Shown here piece after piece: positions 37,435 through 46,599 of a stretch of 64,000 nucleotides of DNA (its first letter is position 1; every line of letters starts with the position of its first letter). The DNA comes from Magnetovibrio sp. (GTDB taxonomy: Bacteria > Pseudomonadota > Alphaproteobacteria > Rhodospirillales > Casp-alpha2), in NCBI GenBank assembly GCA_002690705.1, contig NZFO01000008.1, forward strand, positions 130,628 through 194,627, read 5' to 3'. The notes beneath the pieces are model-generated. The model saw only the letters and a program-made list of their open reading frames with translations, did no database searches and was not told the origin of the DNA. The translations under genes and the position numbers were made by a program.

Positions 37435-37902
37435 TCAAGCTTCGGGTTTCCAGCTGGTTAATCCATCCGGGGAAATCATGTCAATTCTTACCACATCGGC
37501 CTCGTATGACTTTTGGTCTCGGGGATTTCGTGACAAAGTTAGAAACGTAGTGTCCTCTGGGAAAGTCATACCATGATCAACCATCGGTGGCGTAAAAACC
37601 ATTTGTCCAGAACCAACAGTGATGCGCTCCGGTTTTTCGTCAGTGCCCGTCGGCCGATGGAAATAATCTATTGCCCCGGTGAGAACATAACAGTAATGCC
37701 AATCTGTGAGATGGTAATGATTCGCGCGAAGCGTGCCTTTTTTTGAGCGAATTAATACAGCACTTTTCATTAACTCATCCACGAGTGGCTGAATCTCTCC
37801 CCGCACGTCAACAAACGGTTTATCCAAAGTAACTAGAGGTTCATCTGGCCAACGTGTTTTTTCTTCAGCAGTTAATGGGTCAATTACATTGGGATTTATC
37901 AT
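37435..37902 (-). CDS. Cupin-domain protein, possible sugar isomerase or epimerase
   Basis: A 155-residue cupin fold. The metal-binding-like segment is LRANHYHLTDWHYCYVLTG, with a second half containing QMVFTPPMVDHGMTFPE. This resembles cupin enzymes of deoxysugar pathways, such as those paired with C-methyltransferases. The start at 37902 has AAAGGC eight bases upstream. It overlaps no gene and reads into the C-methyltransferase gene after seven bases. Function is not certain. Confidence 0.7.
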   Translation of the reverse strand: MINPNVIDPLTAEEKTRWPDEPLVTLDKPFVDVRGEIQPLVDELMKSAVLIRSKKGTLRANHYHLTDWHYCYVLTGAIDYFHRPTGTDEKPERITVGSGQMVFTPPMVDHGMTFPEDTTFLTLSRNPRDQKSYEADVVRIDMISPDGLTSWKPEA

Positions 37903-38099
37903 AAAAATGCCTTTAATCATTCGATTGCTTCTAGGCCTCAATAATAGTTAAAGTTTATACACTAGTTAACAATGGTATAAAGCCGATAAATATCGAAATA
38001 TTATAAATGATTAACCGAGCCAAAGGCATTTCTTTAAGTGTTGGCAATAACTAAGCTCTCAGCTAGTGATAACGGCACGATCCAAGGGGTGAAGATCGA

Positions 38100-39080
38100 A
38101 TGAAGAAAGACAAAATTGTGGTATTAATGGCAACCTACAATGATTGGGAGTCTGTTGCCGAATTGGTACCAAAAATTGATAATGAATTAGTCAAGAACGA
38201 TCTCTCAGGTCACATTGTGATAGTTGACGATGGCTCAACCGACGTGACTGGCCGAACCAAGTTGCTTGACGCACAGCTCTCCTCAATCAATCACATTGAG
38301 TGTCTCGAACTATACAGAAATCAAGGCAACCAAAGAGCCAACGCAGTTGGGATTGCGTATTGTAATGATACAGTAGTCGGCGATTATTTAATTCTGATGG
38401 ACTCAGATCAGGAGGATAAACCTAAATATATCCCTGAGCTTATTAAAGCATGCGCAAGTTACGACGACCGTCAAATTGTCTTTGCCGAGAGAAGCGAACG
38501 ATCTGAGGGGTGGCAGTTTAAATTTTTCTACGCTATCTATCAAAAATTGTACAACATTTTAACTGGCATGAAAATTTCGATCGGTAATTTTAGTGCAATT
38601 CCTTACGTTCTGCTGGCGCGTGTCGCACACATTTCAGAACTGTGGAGCCATTACCCTGCAGCAATAATGCGGGCTAAGCTCCCTTTTTCAACAATTTGCT
38701 CAGATCGAGGCAAAAGAACACTGGGCATCAGCAAAATGAGCACCGTGCCACTGTTACTACATGCATTGAGTGGCTTTGCGGTCCACGCAGAGATTATTGG
38801 CGCGCGGATACTTGTCACGGCAGGAGTTTTTGGGATTATTACCCTATGCGTCGTAATAGGTCTTGTTGCCATCCGTTTGTTCACAGACTTGCCAATTCTC
38901 GGTTGGACCTCACAAATAATCGGCATGCTTATAATTATTATCTTCCAAATTTTAATTACGGCAGGAATTATGGTTTTTCTAATCATCGCCGGTAGAATGC
39001 AACCGGCAATAGCTCCAGCACAGGTTTACTCCAATTTCATAATGAAAAAGCTGACATTGCTCTGCCGCAATGTCAGTTAA
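38100..39080 (+). CDS. Glycosyltransferase family 2 with C-terminal membrane helices (ArnC/Dpm1-like)
   Basis: A 326-residue GT2 enzyme. It has VVLMATYNDWESV at the start, IVDDGSTDVTG, and LILMDSDQEDKPKY near residue 100 (DxD). The C-terminal 90 residues contain two hydrophobic segments (LVTAGVFGIITLCVVIGLVA and IIGMLIIIIFQILITAGIMV). This layout matches polyprenyl-phosphate sugar transferases such as ArnC and GtrB. The donor is unknown. The 3' end of the coding sequence is part of a perfect hairpin that also serves the convergent gene, only two bases away. Confidence 0.88.
   Translation: MKKDKIVVLMATYNDWESVAELVPKIDNELVKNDLSGHIVIVDDGSTDVTGRTKLLDAQLSSINHIECLELYRNQGNQRANAVGIAYCNDTVVGDYLILMDSDQEDKPKYIPELIKACASYDDRQIVFAERSERSEGWQFKFFYAIYQKLYNILTGMKISIGNFSAIPYVLLARVAHISELWSHYPAAIMRAKLPFSTICSDRGKRTLGISKMSTVPLLLHALSGFAVHAEIIGARILVTAGVFGIITLCVVIGLVAIRLFTDLPILGWTSQIIGMLIIIIFQILITAGIMVFLIIAGRMQPAIAPAQVYSNFIMKKLTLLCRNVS
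39045..39076 (-). terminator. Terminator hairpin within the 3' end of the GT2 gene
   Basis: CTGACATTGC (39051-39060) pairs perfectly with GCAATGTCAG (39067-39076) around a TCTGCC loop. On the minus strand it is followed by a short T-run (CTTTTT) and sits just after the stop of the convergent methyltransferase gene. For plus-strand transcripts it is followed by TTAAAC and then a T-run, so it may work in both directions. Confidence 0.75.
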
Positions 39081-39082
39081 AC

Positions 39083-39913
39083 TTATGTTTTTTGTAAAAC
39101 CACCTCTTGAACCAGCGCAAAAATATTAGGTGCGGACCGGCACAAAAGTTTATCAATTTTCAATATTAAATTTAAAATCATTCTCGGCAGCGGTATATAT
39201 GGAGTTCTGTGGTTTACACCACCAGAATTCATAAACATCAAACATTCGGAATATTCGTGATGAATAATTTCTAGGTCAGGAAGAGACTCTCGTAATCGCT
39301 TCTGATCGCCAAAAAGAAGATCACCTATCGCATTATTACCATCCCAGTTATCTTCGCTGCGCAGGCATGGCTCAGCGCCAAATGGATCGACCCCCTCATC
39401 TACATATTCATACCCGCTGAGCATCAATAACTGTCGAAGCAACCAGCTATTATGAGGCTCCAAAACGAGGACCTTGCCTCCTTTCCGCGTCACTCGAGCA
39501 AGTTCAGCAATAGCACGCAACGGAAAATTCATATGGTGTAGGGCAGCTATGCAAATAACGGCATCAAACACCGCATCACCAAATGGTAAAGCTTCTGCAG
39601 ACGTAGTTGCATCCAGCCATGGGGCCGCGTGAACATCCGTTTGGATCAAATTAATACCGGGAAGGAAAGTCTTGGTCACTCCTTGGCCAGCGCCCACTTC
39701 AAGAACAGTATTTCCGGTTTCGATATGATCTTGTAAAAACTTGAATCTTTGATCCAACAAGGCTGATAAGTTATATCCCAACCGCTTGCAATAATGCTGG
39801 TAATTAGCTGGTGAAATAGGAGGGTCATCCAATTTGCAAACTTGATCTTTAGGCTGGTTCAAAACAGCACCTCTAAACTCTTCTTGGTCCATTAAAGATG
39901 TAACTGAATACAT
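39083..39913 (-). CDS. Class I SAM-dependent methyltransferase
   Basis: A 276-residue methyltransferase. Motif I is VLEVGAGQGVTKTFL near residue 72, followed by an acidic segment, then DAVICIAALHHMNFPLRAIAELARVTRKGGKVLVLEPH, which is typical of type-11 methyltransferases. The rest is less conserved. A short NPxY-like tail is not informative. The gene diverges from the membrane protein at 39941, leaving a 102-base shared promoter gap if the latter begins at 40016. The likely target is a sugar or lipid intermediate. Confidence 0.83.
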   Translation of the reverse strand: MYSVTSLMDQEEFRGAVLNQPKDQVCKLDDPPISPANYQHYCKRLGYNLSALLDQRFKFLQDHIETGNTVLEVGAGQGVTKTFLPGINLIQTDVHAAPWLDATTSAEALPFGDAVFDAVICIAALHHMNFPLRAIAELARVTRKGGKVLVLEPHNSWLLRQLLMLSGYEYVDEGVDPFGAEPCLRSEDNWDGNNAIGDLLFGDQKRLRESLPDLEIIHHEYSECLMFMNSGGVNHRTPYIPLPRMILNLILKIDKLLCRSAPNIFALVQEVVLQKT

Positions 39914-40015
39914 CTAACTTAATCATACACCGTTGCCACATTGAAATCATTGGATTGGTTCAATATACCTAAGCTAACTGAGGGTGTTCAGCACTTAATT
40001 TGGAAAGATCTAATC

Positions 40016-41533
40016 ATGAAGATGAACATCATTGGCTTACGCTTCCTCTACTTTACTGCTCTTCTAAGCTTACTTGCGTGCCTTGCCTTGCTATCAACGC
40101 GAGGGTACCACGCCATTTCGCTTGCTGAGCCCATGCAAGGTCAGACGCGTGGAGCGGAATACGAGTCACTATTTCCTATCTGGAAAGTAACTCAAGGACA
40201 TGCTTTATACACACAAATTACCCAAATTCCGTATACGGGAACATATTATAATTGGCTCTATTACTCGTTTTACGCGGGTATTTCTTTTTTGGTGCAAGCC
40301 GGGCTTTCTTTGGGTGATACTTGGCTGCCAACAATTACGCGAATTACAACATTAGTAGGTTCCATCACAGGGACGGTTATTTTCTACCTCGCTCTTTCTA
40401 GCGTTCTGCCTCCATCAAAGGGGCCCATGAAAGTGGTGACGGCGAGTTTAGCAGCCTCCGTATTTCTTGGCCCCCTGACCGGATATTTTGCTATAGCAAC
40501 AACGCCTGATATTTGGCCAATGGTTGGGGCAGTCGGCGCCCTGTGGTTATTTGTAAAATTTTACGACTCCCATCCATTACACACGGTCATAGGAATTTGT
40601 GTAATCTCATATCTATCATGGGCCTTTAAACAAAACTTTATATATATTCCAGCGACTATTGGGCTGTTCCTAATTCTCCGCCAAGATTGGAGGCACGCCC
40701 TCCTCTTGTCCCTTATTATGGTTTTTGCCGGCGGTGTAACCATGATTATAGGTGGCGATGAATATCGTAAAATGCTCTTTTTCGGTGATACAAAGATATC
40801 TCTAACTTTTGAACAATTTAGGATCAATCTAATCAATACGGTTGTAAAAACAGCGCCTGTTTTGGCAGCGATGACCGCTTTGGTATGGCTCGCAATATCA
40901 GAGAAACCGCTTCGTGAGTTCTCGGTCCAAGTTATCCACAACCGTTCCCTTTTAATACTTCCTTTTCTTGGAACTATTATCGCCGCATTTGAAGCAATTC
41001 CCACGAGTGCAATAGTCGCAGCAGCCGAAAATCATTATTTTCATATGATTTTATTCGCTACTGTTGCTTCGATATCAGCAATTCAGTCTGGTGACTTACT
41101 AATCAAACCCGCTGTTTGGGTGCCTTTAAGCGTTGGATTCATCCTAAACACAGTAGCCATTTCGACTGTTTTTCTGGGCTTGCAAGGCTCTCTTTCTGTG
41201 AGGCCTCTGCATGACTTACTCGCTAACCAAAATAAATGTTTGAAAAATCTCTCGCCGTCAATTTTCGTAGATGATCCTCGACTCATGTTACCGTGGATGG
41301 TCTCGGCAAATGACCACTTTGTAATGGAATTCTCATATGAGTGGGACCGGAAAAAGGGGGTCCAATTTGAGAAAGGCGGAGTCGGCGGATTGATTGACGC
41401 AGGTTATTTTGAACACATTGCCATATTAAAATGGCGGGGGCGTAATTTCGACGGTTCAAATTTGTCGCAGTATCCTATTTTTATCAAAAATTGCCACGGT
41501 CTTATGGTTTACGGAAAAGCTCACTCTCCCTAG
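40016..41533 (+). CDS. Multi-pass membrane protein, possibly a polyprenyl-sugar-using glycosyltransferase
   Basis: About 505 residues with roughly ten hydrophobic segments, beginning at the second membrane-associated residue run FLYFTALLSLLACLALL. The acidic loop after the first helix (EPMQGQTRGAEYESLFPIW) recalls GT-C glycosyltransferases, where such residues contact the lipid-linked donor. The C-terminal 100 residues are soluble. The ATG at 40016 follows GAAAGA; the frame also extends upstream to a TTG at 39941. I do not recognise a specific family. Confidence 0.6.
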   Translation: MKMNIIGLRFLYFTALLSLLACLALLSTRGYHAISLAEPMQGQTRGAEYESLFPIWKVTQGHALYTQITQIPYTGTYYNWLYYSFYAGISFLVQAGLSLGDTWLPTITRITTLVGSITGTVIFYLALSSVLPPSKGPMKVVTASLAASVFLGPLTGYFAIATTPDIWPMVGAVGALWLFVKFYDSHPLHTVIGICVISYLSWAFKQNFIYIPATIGLFLILRQDWRHALLLSLIMVFAGGVTMIIGGDEYRKMLFFGDTKISLTFEQFRINLINTVVKTAPVLAAMTALVWLAISEKPLREFSVQVIHNRSLLILPFLGTIIAAFEAIPTSAIVAAAENHYFHMILFATVASISAIQSGDLLIKPAVWVPLSVGFILNTVAISTVFLGLQGSLSVRPLHDLLANQNKCLKNLSPSIFVDDPRLMLPWMVSANDHFVMEFSYEWDRKKGVQFEKGGVGGLIDAGYFEHIAILKWRGRNFDGSNLSQYPIFIKNCHGLMVYGKAHSP

Positions 41534-41551
41534 CCTCCGGTAAATTAACCC

Positions 41552-42814
41552 TTAATTCGGGCCCAAACCCGGTAAATATATCTGTTTCAAAGGCAATACC
41601 GTAAATCCAGATATACCCGCAATTATCCACAATAAACTCTGCCACCAACCCTGCCACAAGCCATACGTCATGCTGAGGAGGGACAGGGCCGTAAACAACG
41701 TTGCATAAAGAGTTGCTCGATGGACTTCGCTGAGAAGCAACCTCTTAATCCTAGTAACAACACCCAAAATAGTCAGAAGGCAGAATGACACGCCAAAAAA
41801 ACCTAATTCTAACCAAAGTTGCAAGAAAGCATTGTGCGGATGCAAAGGAATCGGCTCGATCATCACCTTATTCATATCCGTCGGTCCAATTCTTACAAAT
41901 TGGCTATCAGCTTTTGAAGATAATATCCTCGCAGACCGAAGCCCATACCCGAACAGCGGTCTGTCAATAATATAGCCTGCGGTCGACTGCCATATGAAAA
42001 GTCTCGGGTACACACCGTACCCCAAACCAGGGACCGACTTGCTCATTGTCCTAGCATCTGGAAGGGTCAAAACAGCAAAAGGAGCCGTGAGCGCTCCCAA
42101 GCTAATCAATACAATGAAAATAGATGAACACCGATTCGCAAATATTACAGAAATACCAAACGCCAGACCGCCAACACAAAGTGCAAAAACTGCTGTACCG
42201 CTATCCCCACTGGCAAGCGCCAAAAAAACAAAAATTAAAATAGCATAACACGTCAATTTATATCCTCTTCGCCATAAGATCCATGCGGCGGGCCATGTCA
42301 ATAAAGCCAAAACCGTCATACCCCGACTGATCATATGATTACTCGTTATCACTGGGATCTTATTCTTAAAAAGTAGTTTACTTTCGATTGAAAGTGGTAA
42401 TCCGGCATTTACCTCGATTAAAACAAGTGCCGCGCCAAAAAAAACCGTCGCGATAAGTCCAAACTCAACCCACTTTTGCTCCCGACCACTAATATCTCGC
42501 ACTGCGCACAAAATGCAAAAGCCACCGAACACAATCAAGATCAGAGTAACCCCAGCACGAAAGGTTTCAAATGGAGCAATAGACCAAAATGCACTGGATA
42601 TAGCCCATAAACAGAATGCCACCGCTGAAAACATCAAATGCACGGGTAATTCAGCGATAAGGTGGCGGCGACGAACACAATGGTGGATCGCTAGTACAAC
42701 TAGGAGGACAAAGAGAGGAGCGAGCCCCCGTGGAATAAACAAGCCTGTTGGCACGAGAACAAGTATCACGGCACCAAAACCAGTGCCAAAAGCTCTATTC
42801 AATGCGTTGAACAT
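41552..42814 (-). CDS. O-antigen ligase/polymerase family membrane protein
   Basis: A 420-residue multi-pass protein of the WaaL/Wzy superfamily with about ten membrane segments. The periplasmic loop includes the GYGLRSARILSSKADSQF segment and the H-rich PLHPHNAFLQLWLELGFFG motif that carries the family's conserved His. It is convergent with the membrane protein at 40016, with 18 bases between stops. Whether it polymerises or ligates cannot be told. Three proteins of this type in one region suggest more than one polymer or a division of labour. Confidence 0.82.
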   Translation of the reverse strand: MFNALNRAFGTGFGAVILVLVPTGLFIPRGLAPLFVLLVVLAIHHCVRRRHLIAELPVHLMFSAVAFCLWAISSAFWSIAPFETFRAGVTLILIVFGGFCILCAVRDISGREQKWVEFGLIATVFFGAALVLIEVNAGLPLSIESKLLFKNKIPVITSNHMISRGMTVLALLTWPAAWILWRRGYKLTCYAILIFVFLALASGDSGTAVFALCVGGLAFGISVIFANRCSSIFIVLISLGALTAPFAVLTLPDARTMSKSVPGLGYGVYPRLFIWQSTAGYIIDRPLFGYGLRSARILSSKADSQFVRIGPTDMNKVMIEPIPLHPHNAFLQLWLELGFFGVSFCLLTILGVVTRIKRLLLSEVHRATLYATLFTALSLLSMTYGLWQGWWQSLLWIIAGISGFTVLPLKQIYLPGLGPN

Positions 42815-42856
42815 ATTGCAAGCCCACTCAACCTACTTCAGGGCATGCCCGGTTTC

Positions 42857-43552
42857 TCACCATAGCAACCTTTTTTTAATTATTGTCCATATCACACCAA
42901 TCGCGTGATGGGCTCTAATTTTTTTTCCTTCTTCATGTGATCTTCCATGATAACTGATCGGAACCTCGTATATTACCTCAGCCCCGGTAACGACGATTGA
43001 CAAAATTTCTGCGTGTTGTTGCCAACCGAGTGTTTTGAGATCGCGAGGATCAACTAACTTTCTTCTATACAACAAATAGCACGAATAGACGTCGGTAAAG
43101 GTTGTATTGTATAGAGCGTTAAAAATTAACGTAATGAATTTGTTACCCAGCATATTCCAAAAATAATGAACCCGCGAATAACGAGGAGCCATAAATCTAC
43201 TGCCCATCACCACATCAGCTTCGAAGTTGCAGATCGGAAACAAAAGTTTGTGATATTCAACAGGATTATACTCTAGGTCGGCGTCTTGAAATAAGACATA
43301 GTCTCCTCTCGCTTGGCTTAATCCAGCAAGCACAGCAGAACCCTTTCCACGATTACTAGGTTGCTCAATTAATCGATCGTATAACTCTGGGTTGGCACGC
43401 AGTGCATCAACGGTGCCATCCGTTGAACCATCATTAATTACGATGATCTCGAAACAACAATCTTCAACGTTTTGTGCCCGAACTCTCTCAAGGGTGGTCA
43501 AAATTGTTTTTTCTTCATTATAAGCGGGTATTATCACACTGACTGTGATCAT
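42857..43552 (-). CDS. Glycosyltransferase family 2 (Dpm1/DPMS-like)
   Basis: A 231-residue GT2 enzyme without membrane helices. It shows VSVIIPAYNEEKTI at the start, IVINDGSTDGT, GNRGKGSAVLAGLSQARGDYVLFQDADLEYNP (DxD near residue 95), and a CYLLYRRKLV segment. Such enzymes often make a polyprenyl-phosphate-sugar that a GT-C enzyme then uses; the GT39-like protein at 44398 is a candidate partner. The start overlaps the upstream methyltransferase stop by four bases (ATGA), so translation is coupled. Confidence 0.87.
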   Translation of the reverse strand: MITVSVIIPAYNEEKTILTTLERVRAQNVEDCCFEIIVINDGSTDGTVDALRANPELYDRLIEQPSNRGKGSAVLAGLSQARGDYVLFQDADLEYNPVEYHKLLFPICNFEADVVMGSRFMAPRYSRVHYFWNMLGNKFITLIFNALYNTTFTDVYSCYLLYRRKLVDPRDLKTLGWQQHAEILSIVVTGAEVIYEVPISYHGRSHEEGKKIRAHHAIGVIWTIIKKRLLW

Positions 43553-44265
43553 GACCGGGGCTTTTCAGCAATTACAATAATGTTTTTTCCAATCCGTGGA
43601 GATATTAACGACTCTAGGGCTTTTGTCACAGGGACCCCAACACTATCATATACTTTGACCGCCGCTGAATTGAAATTGACTACACCACCCCACCGATTGA
43701 CAATTAACCATGGAATTAACCCCAAAAAGTCAAAATATTCAGCGCGAATCACCAAAAATCCTGCATTAGCTAGCATGTCAGTTAGTGGATTAAGTGAATA
43801 ACGCCTAAAATGACCAAATTTACGATCTAATGCACTCATTAGCATGGGCAACGCTGGCACGAATAGACATAATTTCCCCCCTGGTGCTAGCAGCCGCCAA
43901 AACCCGTTCAAAGCTTCTAAATCATCTTTGATATGTTCAAGTAGATTTACCGCTACAACTGTTTGGTGCAACCCAGCTAGCGGTTCAGCGATTCGCTGTT
44001 CCAACGTTTTGGGTGAAATTTTCACAGTCTGTAAATTACCAAATCGAAACCGCAAAAGACGAACTAAATTGGCAGACGGCTCAACTAATTCCAGCTCATC
44101 CACACAAGGCAACAAACGTGATGAAATAGAGCCAGAACCAGCGCCAAACTCTATTGCTTTTCCGCACAAGTGCTCTTGGAAAATTTGCATTATCCAACCA
44201 TAGTAGTTTGGCATTTCTGCCAAAACTTCTAGATCCACCCCATCATAGAGTGGACGCTCAATCAT
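43549..44265 (-). CDS. Class I SAM-dependent methyltransferase
   Basis: A 238-residue methyltransferase. Motif I is AIEFGAGSGSISSRLLP near residue 38, followed by LELVEPSANLVRLL, then VVAVNLLEHIKDDLEALNGFWRLLAPGGKLCLFVPA. Its final residues have hydrophobic character (FLGLIPWLIVNRW), so it may sit at the membrane. It is translationally coupled to the GT2 gene by an ATGA overlap, suggesting that methylation and transfer of the same glycan are linked. Confidence 0.84.
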   Translation of the reverse strand: MIERPLYDGVDLEVLAEMPNYYGWIMQIFQEHLCGKAIEFGAGSGSISSRLLPCVDELELVEPSANLVRLLRFRFGNLQTVKISPKTLEQRIAEPLAGLHQTVVAVNLLEHIKDDLEALNGFWRLLAPGGKLCLFVPALPMLMSALDRKFGHFRRYSLNPLTDMLANAGFLVIRAEYFDFLGLIPWLIVNRWGGVVNFNSAAVKVYDSVGVPVTKALESLISPRIGKNIIVIAEKPRS

Positions 44266-44371
44266 AAGTACAAAATTCTAGGGTTAGAGTGTGGATGGAA
44301 AATCCTCGTATCGGATGTTAGTTACAAAAGGGGCTTGAGCAAAGCGTATCACACTTCGAGCCATCATAAAA

Positions 44372-44411
44372 AATTTCACACTTAGTTAATTTCACACTTA
44401 GTTAATTTCAC
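44372..44411. repeat. Short tandem repeat across a stop codon
   Basis: A 16-base unit (AATTTCACACTTAGTT) occurs twice in a row at 44372-44387 and 44388-44403, with a partial third copy. It overlaps the stop codon of the minus-strand gene at 44398, so the gene ends inside the repeat. It is probably a slippage duplication. Confidence 0.85.
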
Positions 44412-46344
44412 GCGGATTTTTCAGCCGACACTCATCGTGCATAAGCCGCAATACTACCCCGGACTGATGGGCAACGTGTAAAGTTGGCAACGTCCGAGAT
44501 AAAAATCTATCTGATTTAAACTTATGAACAACCTCCGCACAGTTTGCAGCCAAAACCGATGAACTTAGGCCAAGCAGGCCAGAATCTTGCCGCTGGATAG
44601 GATCATCCAACCAATTTGAAACGAGAATGTGATCAACTCCCTGACGATTAAGTTGATCATAAAAGGCTATGGGGTCGTTTGCGGATTCTAGAATATTAAT
44701 TTGAGCCTGATGAAACTTATGGCCATAGAAATATGGCACTTTTATTAAATAAATCAAATAACGCGTGTCTATAAATATCCGGTTTTCTTGATTCAAATTC
44801 TTATTGATCCAACCCACGGGGGATGAAAGTGGTACATTTCGGGCAATAAATTGAGATCGCGATTCGGGTGATATCAAATATTTAATAAACTTAACCGTAA
44901 AAATTGCATGTCCGGCCAGTTGGATACTTACCACAAAAATTAGTATCAAACAGAACGGCTTCGCTGCATCCCATTTGGCTAGCATTCTATGGGTGGCCAC
45001 TGTCAGACCAATTAAAACTAATGGATAGACCGGCAGTAAATGGCGTATCCGCTGGGATGATGCTGTAAAAAACCAGAACGTATAAAACAAAATTGCGACT
45101 AAGGCTAAAATCGAGATTTGACTGTTCGCAGCGTTTTTCCGTCTCAACCATAACCCAAATATTGCAAATGGCGCTACAAGAATACCATACGGCCCAAACC
45201 CCGTACGCAATGACTCAAATTGACCGGGTGAGAATAAGGTTGCTCGAAAAGGATAGGCAATAAACTCAAAAAAGTTCACCGGTACGGCTTTTTCAGCGTC
45301 AAAAAAACCTTGTTGAAAGGCTTTATGGTGAGCCTTACTCCATATATCCGAAACCGGATAATCAAGAACTGAAAACAACAAAGGGAAAACTGGGTCTCCT
45401 GTATGATACCAATTCCAAACATACCATTGGCCGCCGCTGATCAGGGCTACTATCCCAAAAATGAATATTAATTTTAATTCGGGCCTCCAGATAATAAGTG
45501 TTAAACCCGATGCGGCAACGTAGATTAGTCCCGTGTATTTAGCACCAGCAAAAAAACCAGCAGCTACAGCGGCGACTAAAATAAAACGCCAATCTCCGTC
45601 CATAACACCTCGCGCTAAAGCCACGGCTGAGACCATAACAAATAGCGCATTGCGAAATTCGACTTGCCCGGTCCCTGCCCCATAAACAACGCTAGGCGTC
45701 GTTGCCAAAATCAATGCCACAGCAAGAGCTAAATTTTTCCCAGTATACGGTTTGATCAAGCAGTAAAGAGATAAGACACACAACCACCCCGTAATCATCA
45801 CCCATAGAGTAACTGCAAGTTCTCCCCCAACAACAAAAGCGAGGGTGTAAGTTAAATGCAGCAAAAGCGGGACACCCCCATCTACTGCCCGCGGAATAAA
45901 TTTTATTTCTTCCCATTCAACAAAAAGCTTAGGTACGGAAAAATGATATGCCAAAGTGTCTGCATCTGCAGGAGGCGACAGCCCCTCTGCAAGATCAAAT
46001 AAAAAAACGAGGGTTAAACCACCCCACAATAATACTGTTGAACCACTAACTTTGGTTTCCCCCGAAGGATGCTGCGGCTGAGAGGGTCTGAAGAACCGAA
46101 CCGGGGGCAAAATAATAGCGAAACTAACACCCACAGCAATCATCCCCAAAAACCAAAACTCGCTGAAATACCCGGCTACACCCAGCCAGAAAACGAGCCA
46201 ACCACTGATCCCCAAGCCAAGTACAGATGCCCATACTAATTCATCTAACCGCGGCAAATCTCGCCACACGTCAATAGATCGCATCGCCACGGCACCAAAG
46301 CCGTAGCAACTCGCCAGCATAAGGGAAACCGCGAGGAAACTCAT
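44398..46344 (-). CDS. Large integral membrane protein, GT39/ArnT-like glycosyltransferase
   Basis: A 648-residue protein with about twelve membrane segments and a soluble C-terminal third. The early loop EGLSPPADADTLAYHFSVPKLF carries the acidic residues expected in GT-C enzymes that use lipid-linked sugars. The C-terminal part includes IFIDTRYLIYLIKVPYF and DPIAFYDQLNRQGVDHILVSNWLDDP, common in this family. It probably transfers a sugar from a polyprenyl phosphate in the periplasm. It is divergently arranged to the polymerase at 46600, with a 255-base gap containing both promoters. Confidence 0.78.
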   Translation of the reverse strand: MSFLAVSLMLASCYGFGAVAMRSIDVWRDLPRLDELVWASVLGLGISGWLVFWLGVAGYFSEFWFLGMIAVGVSFAIILPPVRFFRPSQPQHPSGETKVSGSTVLLWGGLTLVFLFDLAEGLSPPADADTLAYHFSVPKLFVEWEEIKFIPRAVDGGVPLLLHLTYTLAFVVGGELAVTLWVMITGWLCVLSLYCLIKPYTGKNLALAVALILATTPSVVYGAGTGQVEFRNALFVMVSAVALARGVMDGDWRFILVAAVAAGFFAGAKYTGLIYVAASGLTLIIWRPELKLIFIFGIVALISGGQWYVWNWYHTGDPVFPLLFSVLDYPVSDIWSKAHHKAFQQGFFDAEKAVPVNFFEFIAYPFRATLFSPGQFESLRTGFGPYGILVAPFAIFGLWLRRKNAANSQISILALVAILFYTFWFFTASSQRIRHLLPVYPLVLIGLTVATHRMLAKWDAAKPFCLILIFVVSIQLAGHAIFTVKFIKYLISPESRSQFIARNVPLSSPVGWINKNLNQENRIFIDTRYLIYLIKVPYFYGHKFHQAQINILESANDPIAFYDQLNRQGVDHILVSNWLDDPIQRQDSGLLGLSSSVLAANCAEVVHKFKSDRFLSRTLPTLHVAHQSGVVLRLMHDECRLKNPREIN

Positions 46345-46599
46345 AAAAGGTCTCAGAAACCAAATATTGAAAGAATAGGCATTAACAGATCACAGAATTG
46401 GACGAGATATAAAAATCCAAACCAAATAACCCAGAGCCAAAAAATTACTTTAAGAAGTTTTGAAGCGTTATCAGTCGTTTTTATAAACACTCTCTCTACT
46501 CTCGCTCAGCTGTTGTAGTTCTCCAGGAATCTCAATAATCTGCGTTGGGCTTAACCTACTTAGAACATTTTTTTCATGAAAAACAGTGGTCATTAATTT

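Noticed and set aside
46570-46583. Perfect palindrome TTTTTCATGAAAAA upstream of the polymerase gene
   Set aside because: AT-rich 14-mer in an AT-rich gap; likely chance and unlike the 48.2 kb array.
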